Source: Sphingomonas desiccabilis
GTDB taxonomy: Bacteria; Pseudomonadota; Alphaproteobacteria; Sphingomonadales; Sphingomonadaceae
Length of the DNA: 64,000 bases
Reading direction: 5' to 3'
Assembly (NCBI RefSeq): GCF_004135605.1
Contig: NZ_SDPT01000002.1
Location: 434,001-498,000 of the forward strand
Under the pieces are notes generated by a model. The model was not told where the DNA came from. It saw only the letters and a list, made by a program, of their open reading frames with translations, and searched no databases. Position 1 is the stretch's first letter; the number at the start of each line of letters is the position of its first letter. Made by a program: the position numbers and the translations under genes. This document shows, piece by piece, positions 17,803 to 27,124 of this stretch.

Positions 17803-19653
17803 ATGCCTGTATATCGTTCCCGTACCACCACCCACGGCCGCAACATGGCCGGCGCTCGCGGCCTGTGGCGCGCGACGGGGATGAAGGATTCGGACTTCGG
17901 CAAGCCGATCATCGCGGTGGTGAACAGCTTTACCCAGTTCGTGCCGGGGCACGTCCACCTCAAGGATCTCGGCCAGCTGGTCGCGCGCGAAATCGAGGCG
18001 GCAGGCGGCGTCGCCAAGGAGTTCAACACCATCGCCGTCGACGACGGCATCGCGATGGGCCATGGCGGCATGCTCTATTCGCTGCCCAGTCGCGAGCTGA
18101 TCGCCGACAGCGTCGAATATATGGTCAACGCCCATTGCGCCGATGCGATGGTGTGCATCTCCAACTGCGACAAGATCACCCCCGGCATGCTGATGGCGGC
18201 GCTGCGCATCAACGTGCCGGCGGTGTTCGTGTCCGGCGGGCCAATGGAAGCCGGCAAGGTCGTGGTGAAGGGCAAGAAGCGCGCGCTCGACCTGGTCGAT
18301 GCGATGGTGGTCGCCGCCGACGAGAGCTACAGCGACGAGGAAGTGGCCGCGGTCGAGCGTTCGGCGTGTCCCACCTGCGGCAGCTGCTCGGGCATGTTCA
18401 CCGCCAATTCGATGAACTGCCTGACGGAGGCGCTGGGGCTGTCGCTGCCGGGCAACGGCTCGACGCTGGCGACCCATGCCGATCGCGAGAAGCTGTTCCG
18501 CGAGGCCGGGCACCTGATCGTCGATCTGGCGAAGCGCTGGTACGAGCAGGACGACGTGACCGCCACGCCGCGCGGCATCGCCACCATGGGCGCGTTCGAG
18601 AATGCGATGAGCCTGGACATCGCCATGGGGGGCTCCACCAACACGGTGCTCCACCTGCTGGCGGCGGCGCACGAGGCGGGGGTCGACTTCACCATGGCCG
18701 ACATCGACCGGCTGTCGCGCCGCGTGCCGTGCCTGTGCAAGGTCGCGCCGGCCAAAGCCGACGTGCACATGGAGGACGTCCACCGCGCCGGCGGCATCAT
18801 GTCGATCCTGGGCGAGCTGGAGCGCGGCGGGTTGATCGACGCGAGCCTGCCGACCGTGCATGCGCCGACCATGGCGGACGCACTGGCGCGCTGGGACATC
18901 GGCCGCACTAACAGCGAGGAGGTGCGCGACTTCTTCCGCGCAGCCCCCGGTGGGGTTCCGACGCAGACCGCGTTCAGCCAGTCCGAGCGCTGGGAGGACC
19001 TCGACACCGATCGCCAGAATGGCGTGATCCGCTCGACCGAGCATCCCTTCTCCAAGGACGGCGGCCTGGCGGTGCTGTTCGGCAATCTCGCGCCCGAAGG
19101 CTGCATCGTGAAGACCGCGGGCGTGGATGACTCGATCCTGACCTTCCGCGGGCGCGCGCGGGTCTACGAGAGCCAAGACGCGGCGGTGGCGGGGATCCTG
19201 GGCAACCAGGTCGAGGCCGGCGACGTGGTGGTGATTCGCTACGAAGGGCCCAAGGGCGGCCCGGGGATGCAGGAGATGCTGTACCCGACCAGCTATCTGA
19301 AGTCGAAGGGGTTGGGCGCGGCCTGTGCGCTCATCACCGACGGGCGCTTCTCCGGCGGCACGTCCGGCCTGTCGATCGGCCATGTCTCGCCGGAAGCGGC
19401 CGAGGGTGGGCTGATCGCGCTGGTGGAGACGGGCGACCCGATCCTGATCGACATCCCCAACCGCGGCATCCGGCTGGACCTGGACGACGCGGTGCTCGCC
19501 GAGCGCCGCGCGGCGATGGAGGCGCGCGGGGCGAAGGCGTGGAAGCCGTTCGGCCGCAAGCGCGAGGTGTCGCCGGCATTGCGGGCCTATGCCGCGCTCA
19601 CCACCAACGCCGCGCGCGGCGCGGTGCGCGACGTGCGCCAGGTGGAGGACTGA
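17803..19653 (+). CDS. ilvD: dihydroxy-acid dehydratase
   Basis: IlvD dehydrates 2,3-dihydroxy acids to 2-keto acids, the common step of isoleucine and valine synthesis. The protein has 616 residues, the length of the long IlvD form. Visible family marks include the start [26 protein letters not shown], the iron-sulfur ligand region [12 protein letters not shown], the [18 protein letters not shown] stretch, and GGRFSGG-type sequence near the end ([10 protein letters not shown]). The ATG at 17803 has a GAGAGAG ribosome site. It appears to be a single-gene unit, set apart on both sides by REP-like repeats. Confidence 0.98.
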   Translation: MPVYRSRTTTHGRNMAGARGLWRATGMKDSDFGKPIIAVVNSFTQFVPGHVHLKDLGQLVAREIEAAGGVAKEFNTIAVDDGIAMGHGGMLYSLPSRELIADSVEYMVNAHCADAMVCISNCDKITPGMLMAALRINVPAVFVSGGPMEAGKVVVKGKKRALDLVDAMVVAADESYSDEEVAAVERSACPTCGSCSGMFTANSMNCLTEALGLSLPGNGSTLATHADREKLFREAGHLIVDLAKRWYEQDDVTATPRGIATMGAFENAMSLDIAMGGSTNTVLHLLAAAHEAGVDFTMADIDRLSRRVPCLCKVAPAKADVHMEDVHRAGGIMSILGELERGGLIDASLPTVHAPTMADALARWDIGRTNSEEVRDFFRAAPGGVPTQTAFSQSERWEDLDTDRQNGVIRSTEHPFSKDGGLAVLFGNLAPEGCIVKTAGVDDSILTFRGRARVYESQDAAVAGILGNQVEAGDVVVIRYEGPKGGPGMQEMLYPTSYLKSKGLGAACALITDGRFSGGTSGLSIGHVSPEAAEGGLIALVETGDPILIDIPNRGIRLDLDDAVLAERRAAMEARGAKAWKPFGRKREVSPALRAYAALTTNAARGAVRDVRQVED

Positions 19654-19677
19654 AGCGCGAGGGCGGAAGCGTAGTCG

Positions 19678-19775
19678 TACCCCGGCGAAGGCCGGGGTCC
19701 AGTTGCGGTGGCCCTCGATGGGGCGCACGACCCGCAGCCGCCTTCCCAACTGGGCCCCGGCCTTCGCCGGGGTAC
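19678..19775. repeat. REP-like inverted pair (family A), locus 5
   Basis: Forward copy 19678-19707 and reverse copy 19747-19775, both with the perfect stem CCCCGGC/GCCGGGG and a GAAG-type loop. The pair lies between ilvD and the tol-pal operon and is nearly identical in layout to loci 1, 8 and 9. Confidence 0.88.
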
Positions 19776-19888
19776 GGCAGGGGTTGGATCACGTTCGCGA
19801 TCCACCGACGCGTCAGCATGACGGAAGAAGGCGCTAGGCAGCCCGCACACCCTTTCCCCTCCACCCCGCCTCGGCTAGACCCGCGCGG

Positions 19889-20344
19889 ATGACGCCACCC
19901 CTGGACTGCCCCAGCGAAGGCCGCTTCGACGGCGCCGAACACCGGTTCGCCCTGCGCGTCTATTTCGAGGACACGGACCTGTCGGGCGTGGTCTACCATG
20001 CCAACTACCTGCGCTACATGGAGCGGGCGCGGTCGGACATGCTGCGGCTGACCGGCTGCGACCAGCGCGCCGCATTCGAGGCGGGCGAGGGCGCCTATGC
20101 GATCCGCGACCTGCACATCCGCTATGCGGCTCCTGCGCGGCTCAACGACGCGCTGGTGGTGGTCAGCCGCATGACGACGTTGCGCGCGGCGTCGGTCGTC
20201 ATTCATCAACGAGTAATGCAGGGTTCGGTGTTGGTAGCCGAAGCGGAGGTCGAGGTGGCGTTCGTGGCACCATCGGGCACCCCGCGTCGGCATCCGCCGG
20301 CCTGGCGGCGCACGTTCGAGACCCTGATCTGGAAGGAAAGCTGA
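19889..20344 (+). CDS. ybgC: Tol-Pal system-associated acyl-CoA thioesterase
   Basis: YbgC is a small hotdog-fold thioesterase almost always encoded at the head of tol-pal operons; it hydrolyses short-chain acyl-CoA and may act in phospholipid metabolism. The 151-residue protein carries the 4HBT signature YFEDTDLSGVVYHANYLRYMERARSD, with the catalytic aspartate in EDTD. The ATG at 19889 is the first plausible start. The gene ends seven bases before tolQ, so it is the first gene of the tol operon. Confidence 0.95.
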   Translation: MTPPLDCPSEGRFDGAEHRFALRVYFEDTDLSGVVYHANYLRYMERARSDMLRLTGCDQRAAFEAGEGAYAIRDLHIRYAAPARLNDALVVVSRMTTLRAASVVIHQRVMQGSVLVAEAEVEVAFVAPSGTPRRHPPAWRRTFETLIWKES

Positions 20345-20351
20345 GAGCCTG

Positions 20352-21044
20352 ATGGACGTTCTGGTAAATACCGACGCGGCCTCCATGTCGCCGATTGGCT
20401 TGTTCATGCAGGCGGACTGGGTCGTGAAGTTCGTGATGCTGGGCCTGCTGGCCGCCAGCATCTGGACCTGGGCGATCATCCTGACCTTCCTGGGCCGGCT
20501 GCGCCGCGTGCGCCGCGACACCGAGGACTTCGTCGAGGAGTTCGAGCGGACCGAGGACATCGACGCGTTCCACAAGAAGCACGTGACCGGCAAGAGCGCC
20601 GTCGCGCGCGTCTTTGCTGCCGGCGTGCGCGAATGGCGCCGCTCGACCGCGAGCACCACCATCGACCGCGACGGCACGCGCGAGCGGCTGGCGACCAGCA
20701 TGGGATCGGCCGTCGCCGAGGAAGTCGACAAGCTGTCGGACCGGCTGAACGTGCTGGCGACGATCGGCTCGGTCGCGCCGTTCGTGGGCCTGTTCGGCAC
20801 CGTGTGGGGCATCATGCGCAGCTTCACCGGCATCGCCCAGGCGCAGAACACCAGCCTGGCGGTGGTCGCGCCGGGCATCGCCGAGGCGCTGTTCGCGACC
20901 GCGATCGGCCTGTTCGCCGCCATCCCGGCGGTGATCGCGTACAACCGCTACAGCCACCGCATCAACCAGGTGGAGGCGCGGCTCAACCGCTTCGCCGACG
21001 CGTTCCACGCGACGCTGAGCCGCCAGCTCGAAGGCGTGGACTAA
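20352..21044 (+). CDS. tolQ: Tol-Pal system inner-membrane protein TolQ
   Basis: TolQ forms the pentameric stator with TolR that uses the proton gradient to energise TolA for outer-membrane constriction at division. The 230-residue protein has three membrane helices: near residues 20-40 (WVVKFVMLGLLAASIWTWAIIL), 130-155 (VLATIGSVAPFVGLFGTVWGIMRSF) and 170-195 (GIAEALFATAIGLFAAIPAVIAYN). The conserved AP/FGTVWGIM and EALFATAIGLFAAIPAV motifs are intact. It is the second gene of the operon, four bases before tolR. Confidence 0.97.
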   Translation: MDVLVNTDAASMSPIGLFMQADWVVKFVMLGLLAASIWTWAIILTFLGRLRRVRRDTEDFVEEFERTEDIDAFHKKHVTGKSAVARVFAAGVREWRRSTASTTIDRDGTRERLATSMGSAVAEEVDKLSDRLNVLATIGSVAPFVGLFGTVWGIMRSFTGIAQAQNTSLAVVAPGIAEALFATAIGLFAAIPAVIAYNRYSHRINQVEARLNRFADAFHATLSRQLEGVD

Positions 21045-21048
21045 GCCC

Positions 21049-21489
21049 ATGGCGATGCAGCTTCCCTCCAGCCGCGGCAAGGGCCGGCGCACGCCGATGG
21101 CGGAGATCAACGTGACCCCGCTGGTCGACGTGATGCTGGTGCTGCTGATCATCTTCATGGTGACGGCGCCGCTGCTCACCACCGGCGTGCCGGTGAACCT
21201 GCCCGACAGCCGCGCCAAGGGGCTGGAGCAGGAGCAGGAGCCGGTGCAGCTGTCGCTCGCCGCCGACGGCAGCATCTATCTGGGCGACACGCCCGTCAGC
21301 GAGCAGGCGCTGCCCGAGCAGCTGGCGCGCATCGTGGGCAGCCAGCCGACCGGTGCCGAGCCGCGGCAGGTGATGCTGCGCGCCGACACCGCGCTCGACT
21401 ATGGCCGGGTGATGCGGGTGATGGGCGAGCTCAACCGCGCGGGGCTGAACCGCGTAGCGCTGGTGTCGACGCAGGGGGATGCGCCCTGA
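21049..21489 (+). CDS. tolR: Tol-Pal system protein TolR (ExbD family)
   Basis: TolR is the ExbD-like partner of TolQ. The 146-residue protein has a basic cytoplasmic tail, then PMAEINVTPLVDVMLVLLIIFMVTAP, in which the aspartate of the single membrane helix is the proton-binding residue. The C-terminal periplasmic domain ends with RVMRVMGELNRAGLNRVALVS, as in other TolR/ExbD proteins. It lies four bases downstream of tolQ and 28 before tolA. Confidence 0.96.
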   Translation: MAMQLPSSRGKGRRTPMAEINVTPLVDVMLVLLIIFMVTAPLLTTGVPVNLPDSRAKGLEQEQEPVQLSLAADGSIYLGDTPVSEQALPEQLARIVGSQPTGAEPRQVMLRADTALDYGRVMRVMGELNRAGLNRVALVSTQGDAP

Positions 21490-21517
21490 TCGTGCGGTTG
21501 CCAACGGAGGTGCGGCG

Positions 21518-22492
21518 ATGAGCCGTACGGAAAAATGGGCGCTGGGCGGGGCTGCGATCGGGCATGCGCTGCTGTTCGTCGGCCTGTCGCTCGTCTGGAA
21601 GGGCGAGCAGCCGAAGGACCTGAAGCTGTCGCCGCCGATCGACGTCAGCCTCGTGGACGAGGTCGCGCTGGAATCGACCGCGCCCGCCGAGACCGAGGCG
21701 CCCGATCAGTCGGAGGCGCCCGACCAGGGCATGCCCGAGGATGCGGCGCCGCCCGAGGAGGTCGCGCCCGAACCCGAGCCGCAGCCGGCCCCCGTGCCGC
21801 CGGCCCCGCAGCCGAAGCCCGAGCCCAGGCCCGAGCCGAAGCCGGCGCCCAGGCCGCAGCCCGCGCCCAAGCCGGTCCCCAAGCCGCAGCCGCCCAAGCC
21901 CAAGCCGGCGCCTGCGCCCAAGCCTGCGGAGAAGCCCGCGCCCAAGGCTGCGCCGAAGCCGGCCGCAAAGCCTGCCGCAAAGCCTGCCCCGGCGAAGCCC
22001 GCTGCGGCCGCCGCCAAGCCCAAGGCGGCACCGGCGAAAGGCAGTGGCACCGACGCGGCGGCCAAGGCGGCCAAGCCGCGCGGGTCGCGCCTGGGCGCCG
22101 ATTTCGCCAAGAGCCTGGCCGATACGGCAGCCGAGAAGGGCAAGGGCCAGACCGCGCGTGCGGCACAGGTAGGTGCACAGTCGCTCGCCGGGCTGGCCGC
22201 GGCGATCAGCCGCCAGGTCCAGCCCTGCGCGAACCGGATCACCAATCCGGGGCCGGGCGCCAACCGTATCCGCTCGCGCATCAACCTGCAGATGGCGAAG
22301 GACGGCAGCCTGACCGCGCGTCCCAAGCTGATGGGCCAGTCCGGCGTCGACGACGAGAACGGCCGCTATGCGCAGCGCGTGGGCGAGCTCGCGGCGGCCG
22401 CGATCATCCAGTGCGCCCCCTTCGAACTGCCCGACGAGCTGTACGAAGGCGGGTGGAAGAACATCACCATCAACTACAAGCTGCCCGGCTGA
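21518..22492 (+). CDS. tolA: cell envelope integrity protein TolA
   Basis: TolA spans the periplasm and connects the TolQR motor to TolB and Pal. The 324-residue protein has an N-terminal membrane helix (ALGGAAIGHALLFVGLSLVW). A long Pro/Lys/Ala-rich region (about residues 60-190) is built from many PxPKP-like repeats. The folded C-terminal TonB-like domain starts near AISRQVQPCANRITNPG and contains the CAP/ELPDELYEGG segment. GGAGG lies ahead of the ATG at 21518, which decides this start over an upstream one at 21479. The repeat region lacks the alanine-rich helix of E. coli TolA and is more TonB-like. Confidence 0.93.
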   Translation: MSRTEKWALGGAAIGHALLFVGLSLVWKGEQPKDLKLSPPIDVSLVDEVALESTAPAETEAPDQSEAPDQGMPEDAAPPEEVAPEPEPQPAPVPPAPQPKPEPRPEPKPAPRPQPAPKPVPKPQPPKPKPAPAPKPAEKPAPKAAPKPAAKPAAKPAPAKPAAAAAKPKAAPAKGSGTDAAAKAAKPRGSRLGADFAKSLADTAAEKGKGQTARAAQVGAQSLAGLAAAISRQVQPCANRITNPGPGANRIRSRINLQMAKDGSLTARPKLMGQSGVDDENGRYAQRVGELAAAAIIQCAPFELPDELYEGGWKNITINYKLPG

Positions 22493-22503
22493 CGGAGAGA
22501 GCC

Positions 22504-23847
22504 ATGCGTATCCCCTTGTCCCGCCTTGCCACGCTTGCGTTGGCATCCCTCAGCTTCGGCCTTGCCGCGGCGCCCGCCCATGCCCAGGTCGAAGTCGACA
22601 TCGAGGGCGGCATCTCCGATCCGATGCCGATCGCGGTGCCGGTGATGCCGACGCCCAGCGACGTCGGCACCGCCGCCGGCCAGACCAGCGCGCTCGGCCG
22701 CCAGCTGGCCGAGGTGGTGGCGAACGACCTCAAGAATTCCGGCCTGTTCACGCCGCGCGGGCCGCAGGGCGTCGCCGCCGTGCCGTTCGCGCAGGCCGCA
22801 GCGCCGGACTTCGGCTATTGGGCCGGCACCCAGGCGCAGGCGCTGGTGCAGGGCTTCGTGCGCGCCAATGGCGACGGCACGCTGACCGTCGGCTGCTATC
22901 TCTACGACGTGTTCGCGCGCACCGAGCTGACGCGCCAGGGCTTCGTGGTGACGCCGGCCGAATGGCGCCGTGCCGCGCACAAGTGCGCCGACACCGTCTA
23001 CACCCGCCTGTCGGGCGAGGGCCCCTATTTCGATAGTCGCATCGTCTATGTCTCGGAGACGGGGCCCAAGGGCAAGCGCATCAAGCGGCTGGCGATCATG
23101 GACCAGGACGGCGCCAACCACCGCTTCCTGACCAACGGCCAGTCGATCGTGCTGACGCCGCGCTTCGCGCCCAACCAGCAGTCGATCGTCTACATGAGCT
23201 ACCAGAACGAGCGGCCGGCGATCTATGTCTATGACATCGGCTCCGGCCGGCAGCGGCTGCTGGTGCGCAACGCCAGCCTGACCTTCGCGCCGCGCTTTTC
23301 GCCGGACGGGCGCTGGGTGATCTTCTCCATGGCGCAGGCGTCCAACACCGACATCTATCGCGTGTCGGCGTCGGGCGGCACGCCGCAGCGGTTGACCAAC
23401 TCGCCCGGCATCGACACCGGCGGCAGCTATTCGCCCGACGGCAGCAAGATCGTGTTCGAGAGCGACCGCTCGGGCACGCAGCAGCTCTATGTGATGAACG
23501 CCGACGGATCGAACCAGCAGCGCATCAGCTTCGGATCGGGCCGCTATGCGACCCCGGCGTGGAGCCCGCGCGGCGACCTGATCGCGTTCACCCGCCAGGG
23601 CGGCGGCAGCTTCCGCATCGGCGTGATGAGCCCGTCGGGCGGCGGCGAGAAGCTGCTGTCGGACGCCTGGGGCGACGAGGGACCGAGTTGGTCGCCCAAC
23701 GGCCGCGTCCTCACCTTCTTCCGTGCGTCGCAGGGCGGGGCGGGCAAGGCGGACGTCTGGTCGGTCGATCTCACCGGGCAGAACGTCCGCCGCATCCCGA
23801 CGCCGCTCGACGGCTCGGACCCGAGCTGGGGGCCGCTGCGCCCCTGA
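22504..23847 (+). CDS. tolB: Tol-Pal system beta-propeller protein TolB
   Basis: TolB is the periplasmic protein that shuttles between Pal and the TolA complex. The 447-residue protein begins with a signal peptide (cleaved after PAHAQ, about residue 28). An N-terminal alpha/beta domain (VVANDLKNSGLFTP) follows, then a six-bladed propeller with repeated P.FSPDG/SPDG and DIYRVSASGG-type motifs. The conserved RIVYVSETG at the domain junction is present. The start at 22504 lies 11 bases after tolA. Confidence 0.97.
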   Translation: MRIPLSRLATLALASLSFGLAAAPAHAQVEVDIEGGISDPMPIAVPVMPTPSDVGTAAGQTSALGRQLAEVVANDLKNSGLFTPRGPQGVAAVPFAQAAAPDFGYWAGTQAQALVQGFVRANGDGTLTVGCYLYDVFARTELTRQGFVVTPAEWRRAAHKCADTVYTRLSGEGPYFDSRIVYVSETGPKGKRIKRLAIMDQDGANHRFLTNGQSIVLTPRFAPNQQSIVYMSYQNERPAIYVYDIGSGRQRLLVRNASLTFAPRFSPDGRWVIFSMAQASNTDIYRVSASGGTPQRLTNSPGIDTGGSYSPDGSKIVFESDRSGTQQLYVMNADGSNQQRISFGSGRYATPAWSPRGDLIAFTRQGGGSFRIGVMSPSGGGEKLLSDAWGDEGPSWSPNGRVLTFFRASQGGAGKADVWSVDLTGQNVRRIPTPLDGSDPSWGPLRP

Positions 23848-23951
23848 CGGGCGCCGGCACCCGCAAGGCGGGCGTCATGAAACCAGGCTTTAGCACTTGC
23901 CGCCGCATCGGGTTGTGGCGGAATATACATCTGTAATCGAGGAGACAGCTG

Positions 23952-24473
23952 ATGGCGAAACTGACGAGCAAGTTGATCGTGGCGGCGGCGCTGGTGGCGA
24001 CCGCGGGGTGCGCGAAGAAGCGCCCGGAAGTGCTGCCCCCGGCCCCGGGTGAGACCGTGGCGCCGACCGACGGCGCCGGCACCGGCGCGCAGACTGGCAC
24101 CGGCGTGGTGCCGGGCAGCCGCGAGGACTTCCAGCAGTCGGTCGCCAGCGACACCGTCAACTTCGCGCTCGACAGCTATGACATCGACCCGCAGGCGCGC
24201 TCGATCCTGGACAGCCAGGCCGCGTGGCTGCAGCGCTATCCCAACGTGCGCGTCACCATCGAGGGGCATGCCGACGAGCGCGGCACCCGCGAGTACAACC
24301 TGGCGCTGGGCGATCGTCGCGCGAACGCCGCGTCCAACTATCTGGCGGCACGCGGCGTCTCTGCGGCGCGGATCACCACGATCAGCTACGGCAAGGAGCG
24401 TCCGCTGGCGCTCGGCTCGGACGAGAGCTCCTATGCGAAGAACCGCCGCGCGGTGACCGTCGTCCTCCAGTAA
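23952..24473 (+). CDS. pal: peptidoglycan-associated lipoprotein Pal
   Basis: Pal is an outer-membrane lipoprotein that binds peptidoglycan and TolB. The 173-residue protein has a lipoprotein signal with the acylated Cys at residue 20 (VATAGC). A Pro/Thr/Gly linker follows, then an OmpA-like C-terminal domain with the peptidoglycan-binding motif EGHADERGTREYNLALGDRRA. It is the last gene of the tol operon. A 104-base gap separates it from tolB, and a strong hairpin follows its stop codon. Confidence 0.97.
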   Translation: MAKLTSKLIVAAALVATAGCAKKRPEVLPPAPGETVAPTDGAGTGAQTGTGVVPGSREDFQQSVASDTVNFALDSYDIDPQARSILDSQAAWLQRYPNVRVTIEGHADERGTREYNLALGDRRANAASNYLAARGVSAARITTISYGKERPLALGSDESSYAKNRRAVTVVLQ

Positions 24474-24481
24474 CCACCAGC

Positions 24482-24516
24482 CGCCGCCGGAACCGCTCTG
24501 GTTCCGGCGGCGTTCC
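24482..24516 (+). terminator. hairpin terminator after pal
   Basis: A perfect 13-bp stem (24482-24494 with 24500-24512, arms CGCCGCCGGAACC and GGTTCCGGCGGCG) encloses the loop GCTCT and is followed by TTCCCTTC. The U tract is weak, but stem strength and position, nine bases after the pal stop codon, mark it as the end of the tol-pal operon. Confidence 0.8.
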
Positions 24517-24524
24517 CTTCGGGC

Positions 24525-25529
24525 ATGAAGCCCGTCCAGCCGCCTGCGATCCGCGATCCGGTCGACCTCGTCACCGCCAAGCTGCACGCCTGGGTCAACG
24601 GCTTCTTTCTGCAGCTCCCCAACATCGCCGCGGCCATCGTGCTGCTGCTGGTCGCCTGGGGCGTCGGCAAGGCGGTCGCCTGGAGCATCCGGCGGGTCGG
24701 GCGGCGACGCCACCGCCTGGACCTGAGCGCGCTGCTGGGTTCGCTCGCGTTCGGTGCGGTGATGGTGGCGGCGCTGCTGCTGGCGGCGACCATCGTCTTC
24801 CCCAGCGTGAAGCCGGCGGACGTGCTCGCGACGCTCGGCATCGGCTCGGTCGCGATCGGCTTCGCCTTCAAGGAAATCCTGCAGAACCTGTTCGCGGGCC
24901 TGCTGCTCCTGATGCGGCGGCCGTTCCGGCGCGGCGACCAGATCGTGATCAAGGATTACGAAGGCACGGTAGAGCACATCCAGAGCCGTGCCACCCTGAT
25001 CAAGACCTATGACGGGCGGCGCGTCATCATCCCCAATGCCGACCTCTATATCTCGCCGGTGATGGTCAACACGGCCTTTCCGGTGCGGCGCGAGCAGTTC
25101 GACGTCGGCATCGGCTATGGCGACAAGCCGGCCCATGCGGCCGAGCTGTTCCTGGAGGCGATCCGCAAGGTGGAGGGCGTGGTCGCGGATCCGGCACCGG
25201 AGGTGCTGCCCTGGGGCCTGGACGACAACTACATCACGCTGCGTGCGCGCTGGTGGACCGAATCGAAGCGCACCAGCGTGGTCCACACCCGCTCGCGCGT
25301 GGTGCTGGCGCTGTACGAGACGGCGATCGCGCACGGCATCGACCTGCCGTTCCCGACCCAGATGGTGCTGTTCCACGACCAGACCGAGGAGCCCGACGGC
25401 GACCGCGCCCGCCAGCGCGAGGGCTGGCCCGCAGGCGCCCGGCCGCCCCGTCCGCGGCGGCCTGGGCGGCGCGAAGGCGCTGTCGATGAGGGCGCGCGCG
25501 TCGTCGCGGAGGGCGCGCGGGAGCGCTGA
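24525..25529 (+). CDS. mechanosensitive ion channel family protein (MscS type)
   Basis: A 334-residue small-conductance mechanosensitive channel that should open under membrane tension during osmotic downshock. Three membrane helices lie in the first 110 residues. The pore-lining helix is VLATLGIGSVAIGFAFKEILQNLFAGLLLLMRRPFRRGDQI, followed by the beta domain with TLIKTYDGRRVIIPNADLY, all typical of MscS. The C-terminal tail after about residue 290 is basic and proline-rich and unlike MscS. The ATG at 24525 follows the pal terminator closely, so this gene probably has its own promoter or relies on readthrough. Confidence 0.93.
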   Translation: MKPVQPPAIRDPVDLVTAKLHAWVNGFFLQLPNIAAAIVLLLVAWGVGKAVAWSIRRVGRRRHRLDLSALLGSLAFGAVMVAALLLAATIVFPSVKPADVLATLGIGSVAIGFAFKEILQNLFAGLLLLMRRPFRRGDQIVIKDYEGTVEHIQSRATLIKTYDGRRVIIPNADLYISPVMVNTAFPVRREQFDVGIGYGDKPAHAAELFLEAIRKVEGVVADPAPEVLPWGLDDNYITLRARWWTESKRTSVVHTRSRVVLALYETAIAHGIDLPFPTQMVLFHDQTEEPDGDRARQREGWPAGARPPRPRRPGRREGAVDEGARVVAEGARER

Positions 25530-25545
25530 GCGCCGCGTTTCCGCG

Positions 25546-25914
25546 TACCCCGGCAGAGGCCGGGGTGGGAAGGCGGTTGTGAGCGGAGCGCGTAGTTGCA
25601 AAGGCACCGCAACTGGGCCCCGGCCTTCGCCGGGGTACGGGGTCGTGCGGGCGGGGCGTCCCTTTGGTGCTCGCGGGCGGGGTTCGGCTGAGCGAGGGAG
25701 GGTGGCGCGCGGAACCCTGGCTCCTGCCTTCGCAGGAGCGCGGGAGCGGCGGGGGCGGGGGTTGCGCGCTTCCTCAGGCGCACCGGACTCAGCATCCCCG
25801 ATACGACGCCTTGGCATTCGGCGGAGCGGCGCTCGAGCCAGGCTCTCGTCAGGATGGAGGAGAAGCCTCACCCACCTGCGCTTTCCGTGCTCCTGCGAAG
25901 GCAGGAGCCCAGGG
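25546..25914. repeat. mixed REP-like cluster (two A, two B), locus 6
   Basis: The 493-base gap between the channel gene and the SPFH gene is filled by four palindromes: family A forward (25546-25566, stem slightly altered to CCCCGGC-AGAG-GCCGGGG with its tail lost), A reverse (25610-25638), B (25715-25742) and B inverted (25886-25914). An A pair is followed by a B pair. No gene was found between the copies. Confidence 0.82.
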
Positions 25915-25983
25915 TTGCTCGCGATGCCGCCCGTTGTTGGCCTCCCATCCCGCTCTCCGATCCCGCTTGCGTTCCCCCGCGCA

Positions 25984-26003
25984 TGATATAAAAGTGATAT
26001 CAC
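25984..26003. promoter_or_regulatory. TGATATCA palindrome upstream of the SPFH cassette (possible Arc-like operator)
   Basis: A perfect 10-bp palindrome GTGATATCAC (25994-26003) is preceded by a second TGATAT (25984-25989), about one helix turn away. This is a sharp AT-rich patch just 19 bases before the SPFH start. A ribbon-helix-helix protein of the Arc type is encoded two genes down, and such proteins bind short tandem palindromes, so autoregulation of the cassette is a reasonable guess. Confidence 0.5.
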
Positions 26004-26022
26004 ATTAAACAGGGAGGCGGAG

Positions 26023-26910
26023 ATGGCATCGGATCGGGTGTTGCGGCAGAGCCTGGAGCGGCCGGCGACGACGTACAACGGGTTCGTGATGTTGCTGGTG
26101 GGGCTCGGTCTGATCGTGCTCGGGGCCGTCGGGGGGCTCAACGCACCGGTGCATTTCTGGGGGATCGCGCTTCTGATCGTCGCCGGGGTCGCGCTGCTGC
26201 TGGTGGCCTGCGGCTTCTACCTGCTCCAGCCCAACCAGGCGGCGGCGATCCTGCTGTTCGGCGACTATCGCGGCACCGATCGCACGACGGGGCTGCGCTG
26301 GAACTGGCCGTGGCTCACCAAGTCCAAGATCTCGGTGCGCATCCACAACATCACGTCGGAGCGGCTGAAGGTGAACGACCTGCGCGGCAACCCGATCGAG
26401 ATCGCCTCCAACGTCGTGTGGCGGGTAGCGGACACCGCGCAGGCGCTGTTCGACGTCGACGACTATAAGGCGTTCGTGATGGTGCAGATCGAGAGCGCGG
26501 TGCGGGCGATCGGATCGCGCTATCCGTACGACGACTTCACCCATGAGGAGATGACGCTGCGCGGCAACGCCGATGTGGTGAGCGAGGAACTGCGCGTCGA
26601 GTTGCAGGAGCGCGTCGCGAGTGCGGGCGTGCAGGTCGACGAATGCCGGCTGACGCACCTGGCCTATGCGCAGGAGATCGCCCAGGCGATGCTCCGCCGC
26701 CAGCAGGCCGAGGCGGTGATCGCTGCCCGCCAGAAGCTGGTCGAGGGTGCCGTCTCGATGGTCGAGACCGCGCTCGCCCAGCTTTCGGAGAAGAACGTCG
26801 TCGAGCTCGACGACGAGCGCCGCGCGGCGATGGTGTCGAACCTGATGGTGGTGCTCTGTTCGGAGCGCGACACCCAGCCGGTCGTGAACGCGGGCTCGCT
26901 GTACCAGTAA
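26023..26910 (+). CDS. SPFH domain-containing protein (prohibitin/stomatin-like)
   Basis: A 295-residue membrane scaffold protein. Two N-terminal hydrophobic segments (FVMLLVGLGLIVLGAVGGL and GIALLIVAGVALLLVACGFYLL) precede the SPFH/band 7 domain, which starts near LQPNQAAAILLFGDYRGTDR and ends in a coiled-coil region rich in Ala/Glu (AMLRRQQAEAVIAARQKLVEGA). SPFH proteins form ring-like assemblies around membrane proteases or lipid microdomains. GGGAGGCGGAG precedes the ATG at 26023. It is followed after one base by an Arc-type gene and then a small membrane protein gene, a compact three-gene operon. Confidence 0.9.
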   Translation: MASDRVLRQSLERPATTYNGFVMLLVGLGLIVLGAVGGLNAPVHFWGIALLIVAGVALLLVACGFYLLQPNQAAAILLFGDYRGTDRTTGLRWNWPWLTKSKISVRIHNITSERLKVNDLRGNPIEIASNVVWRVADTAQALFDVDDYKAFVMVQIESAVRAIGSRYPYDDFTHEEMTLRGNADVVSEELRVELQERVASAGVQVDECRLTHLAYAQEIAQAMLRRQQAEAVIAARQKLVEGAVSMVETALAQLSEKNVVELDDERRAAMVSNLMVVLCSERDTQPVVNAGSLYQ

Positions 26911-26911
26911 C

Positions 26912-27124
26912 GTGGCTGCGCCCCCGAAAAAGGCGTTCCCCCTGCGCCTCGATCCCGCGCTCTATGCGGCGATCGAGCGCTCGGCGGCGGGCGAGCTGCG
27001 CAGCGTCAACGCGCAGGTCGAATGCCTGCTGCGCGAGGCGCTGGCGAAGCGGGGCGTGAAGCTTGCCGATCCCCAGCCGGTCCGCCGCGGCCGGCCGCCC
27101 AAGGAGAGCGACCATGGCGGATGA
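26912..27124 (+). CDS. Arc-family ribbon-helix-helix DNA-binding protein
   Basis: A 70-residue protein matching the Arc/MetJ-type ribbon-helix-helix fold: the strand KAFPLRLDPALYAAIERSAAG, then helix RSVNAQVECLLREALAKRG. The C-terminal tail RRGRPPKE looks like an AT-hook-type minor-groove contact. It starts with GTG at 26912, one base after the SPFH stop, and overlaps the next gene by 11 bases, so the three genes are translationally coupled. It may regulate its own operon through the palindrome at 25994-26003. Confidence 0.82.
   Translation: MAAPPKKAFPLRLDPALYAAIERSAAGELRSVNAQVECLLREALAKRGVKLADPQPVRRGRPPKESDHGG

Noticed and set aside
23877..23936. Nineteen-codon ORF between tolB and pal
   Set aside because: No ribosome site, no conservation evidence and no attenuator-like structure; probably part of the pal leader.
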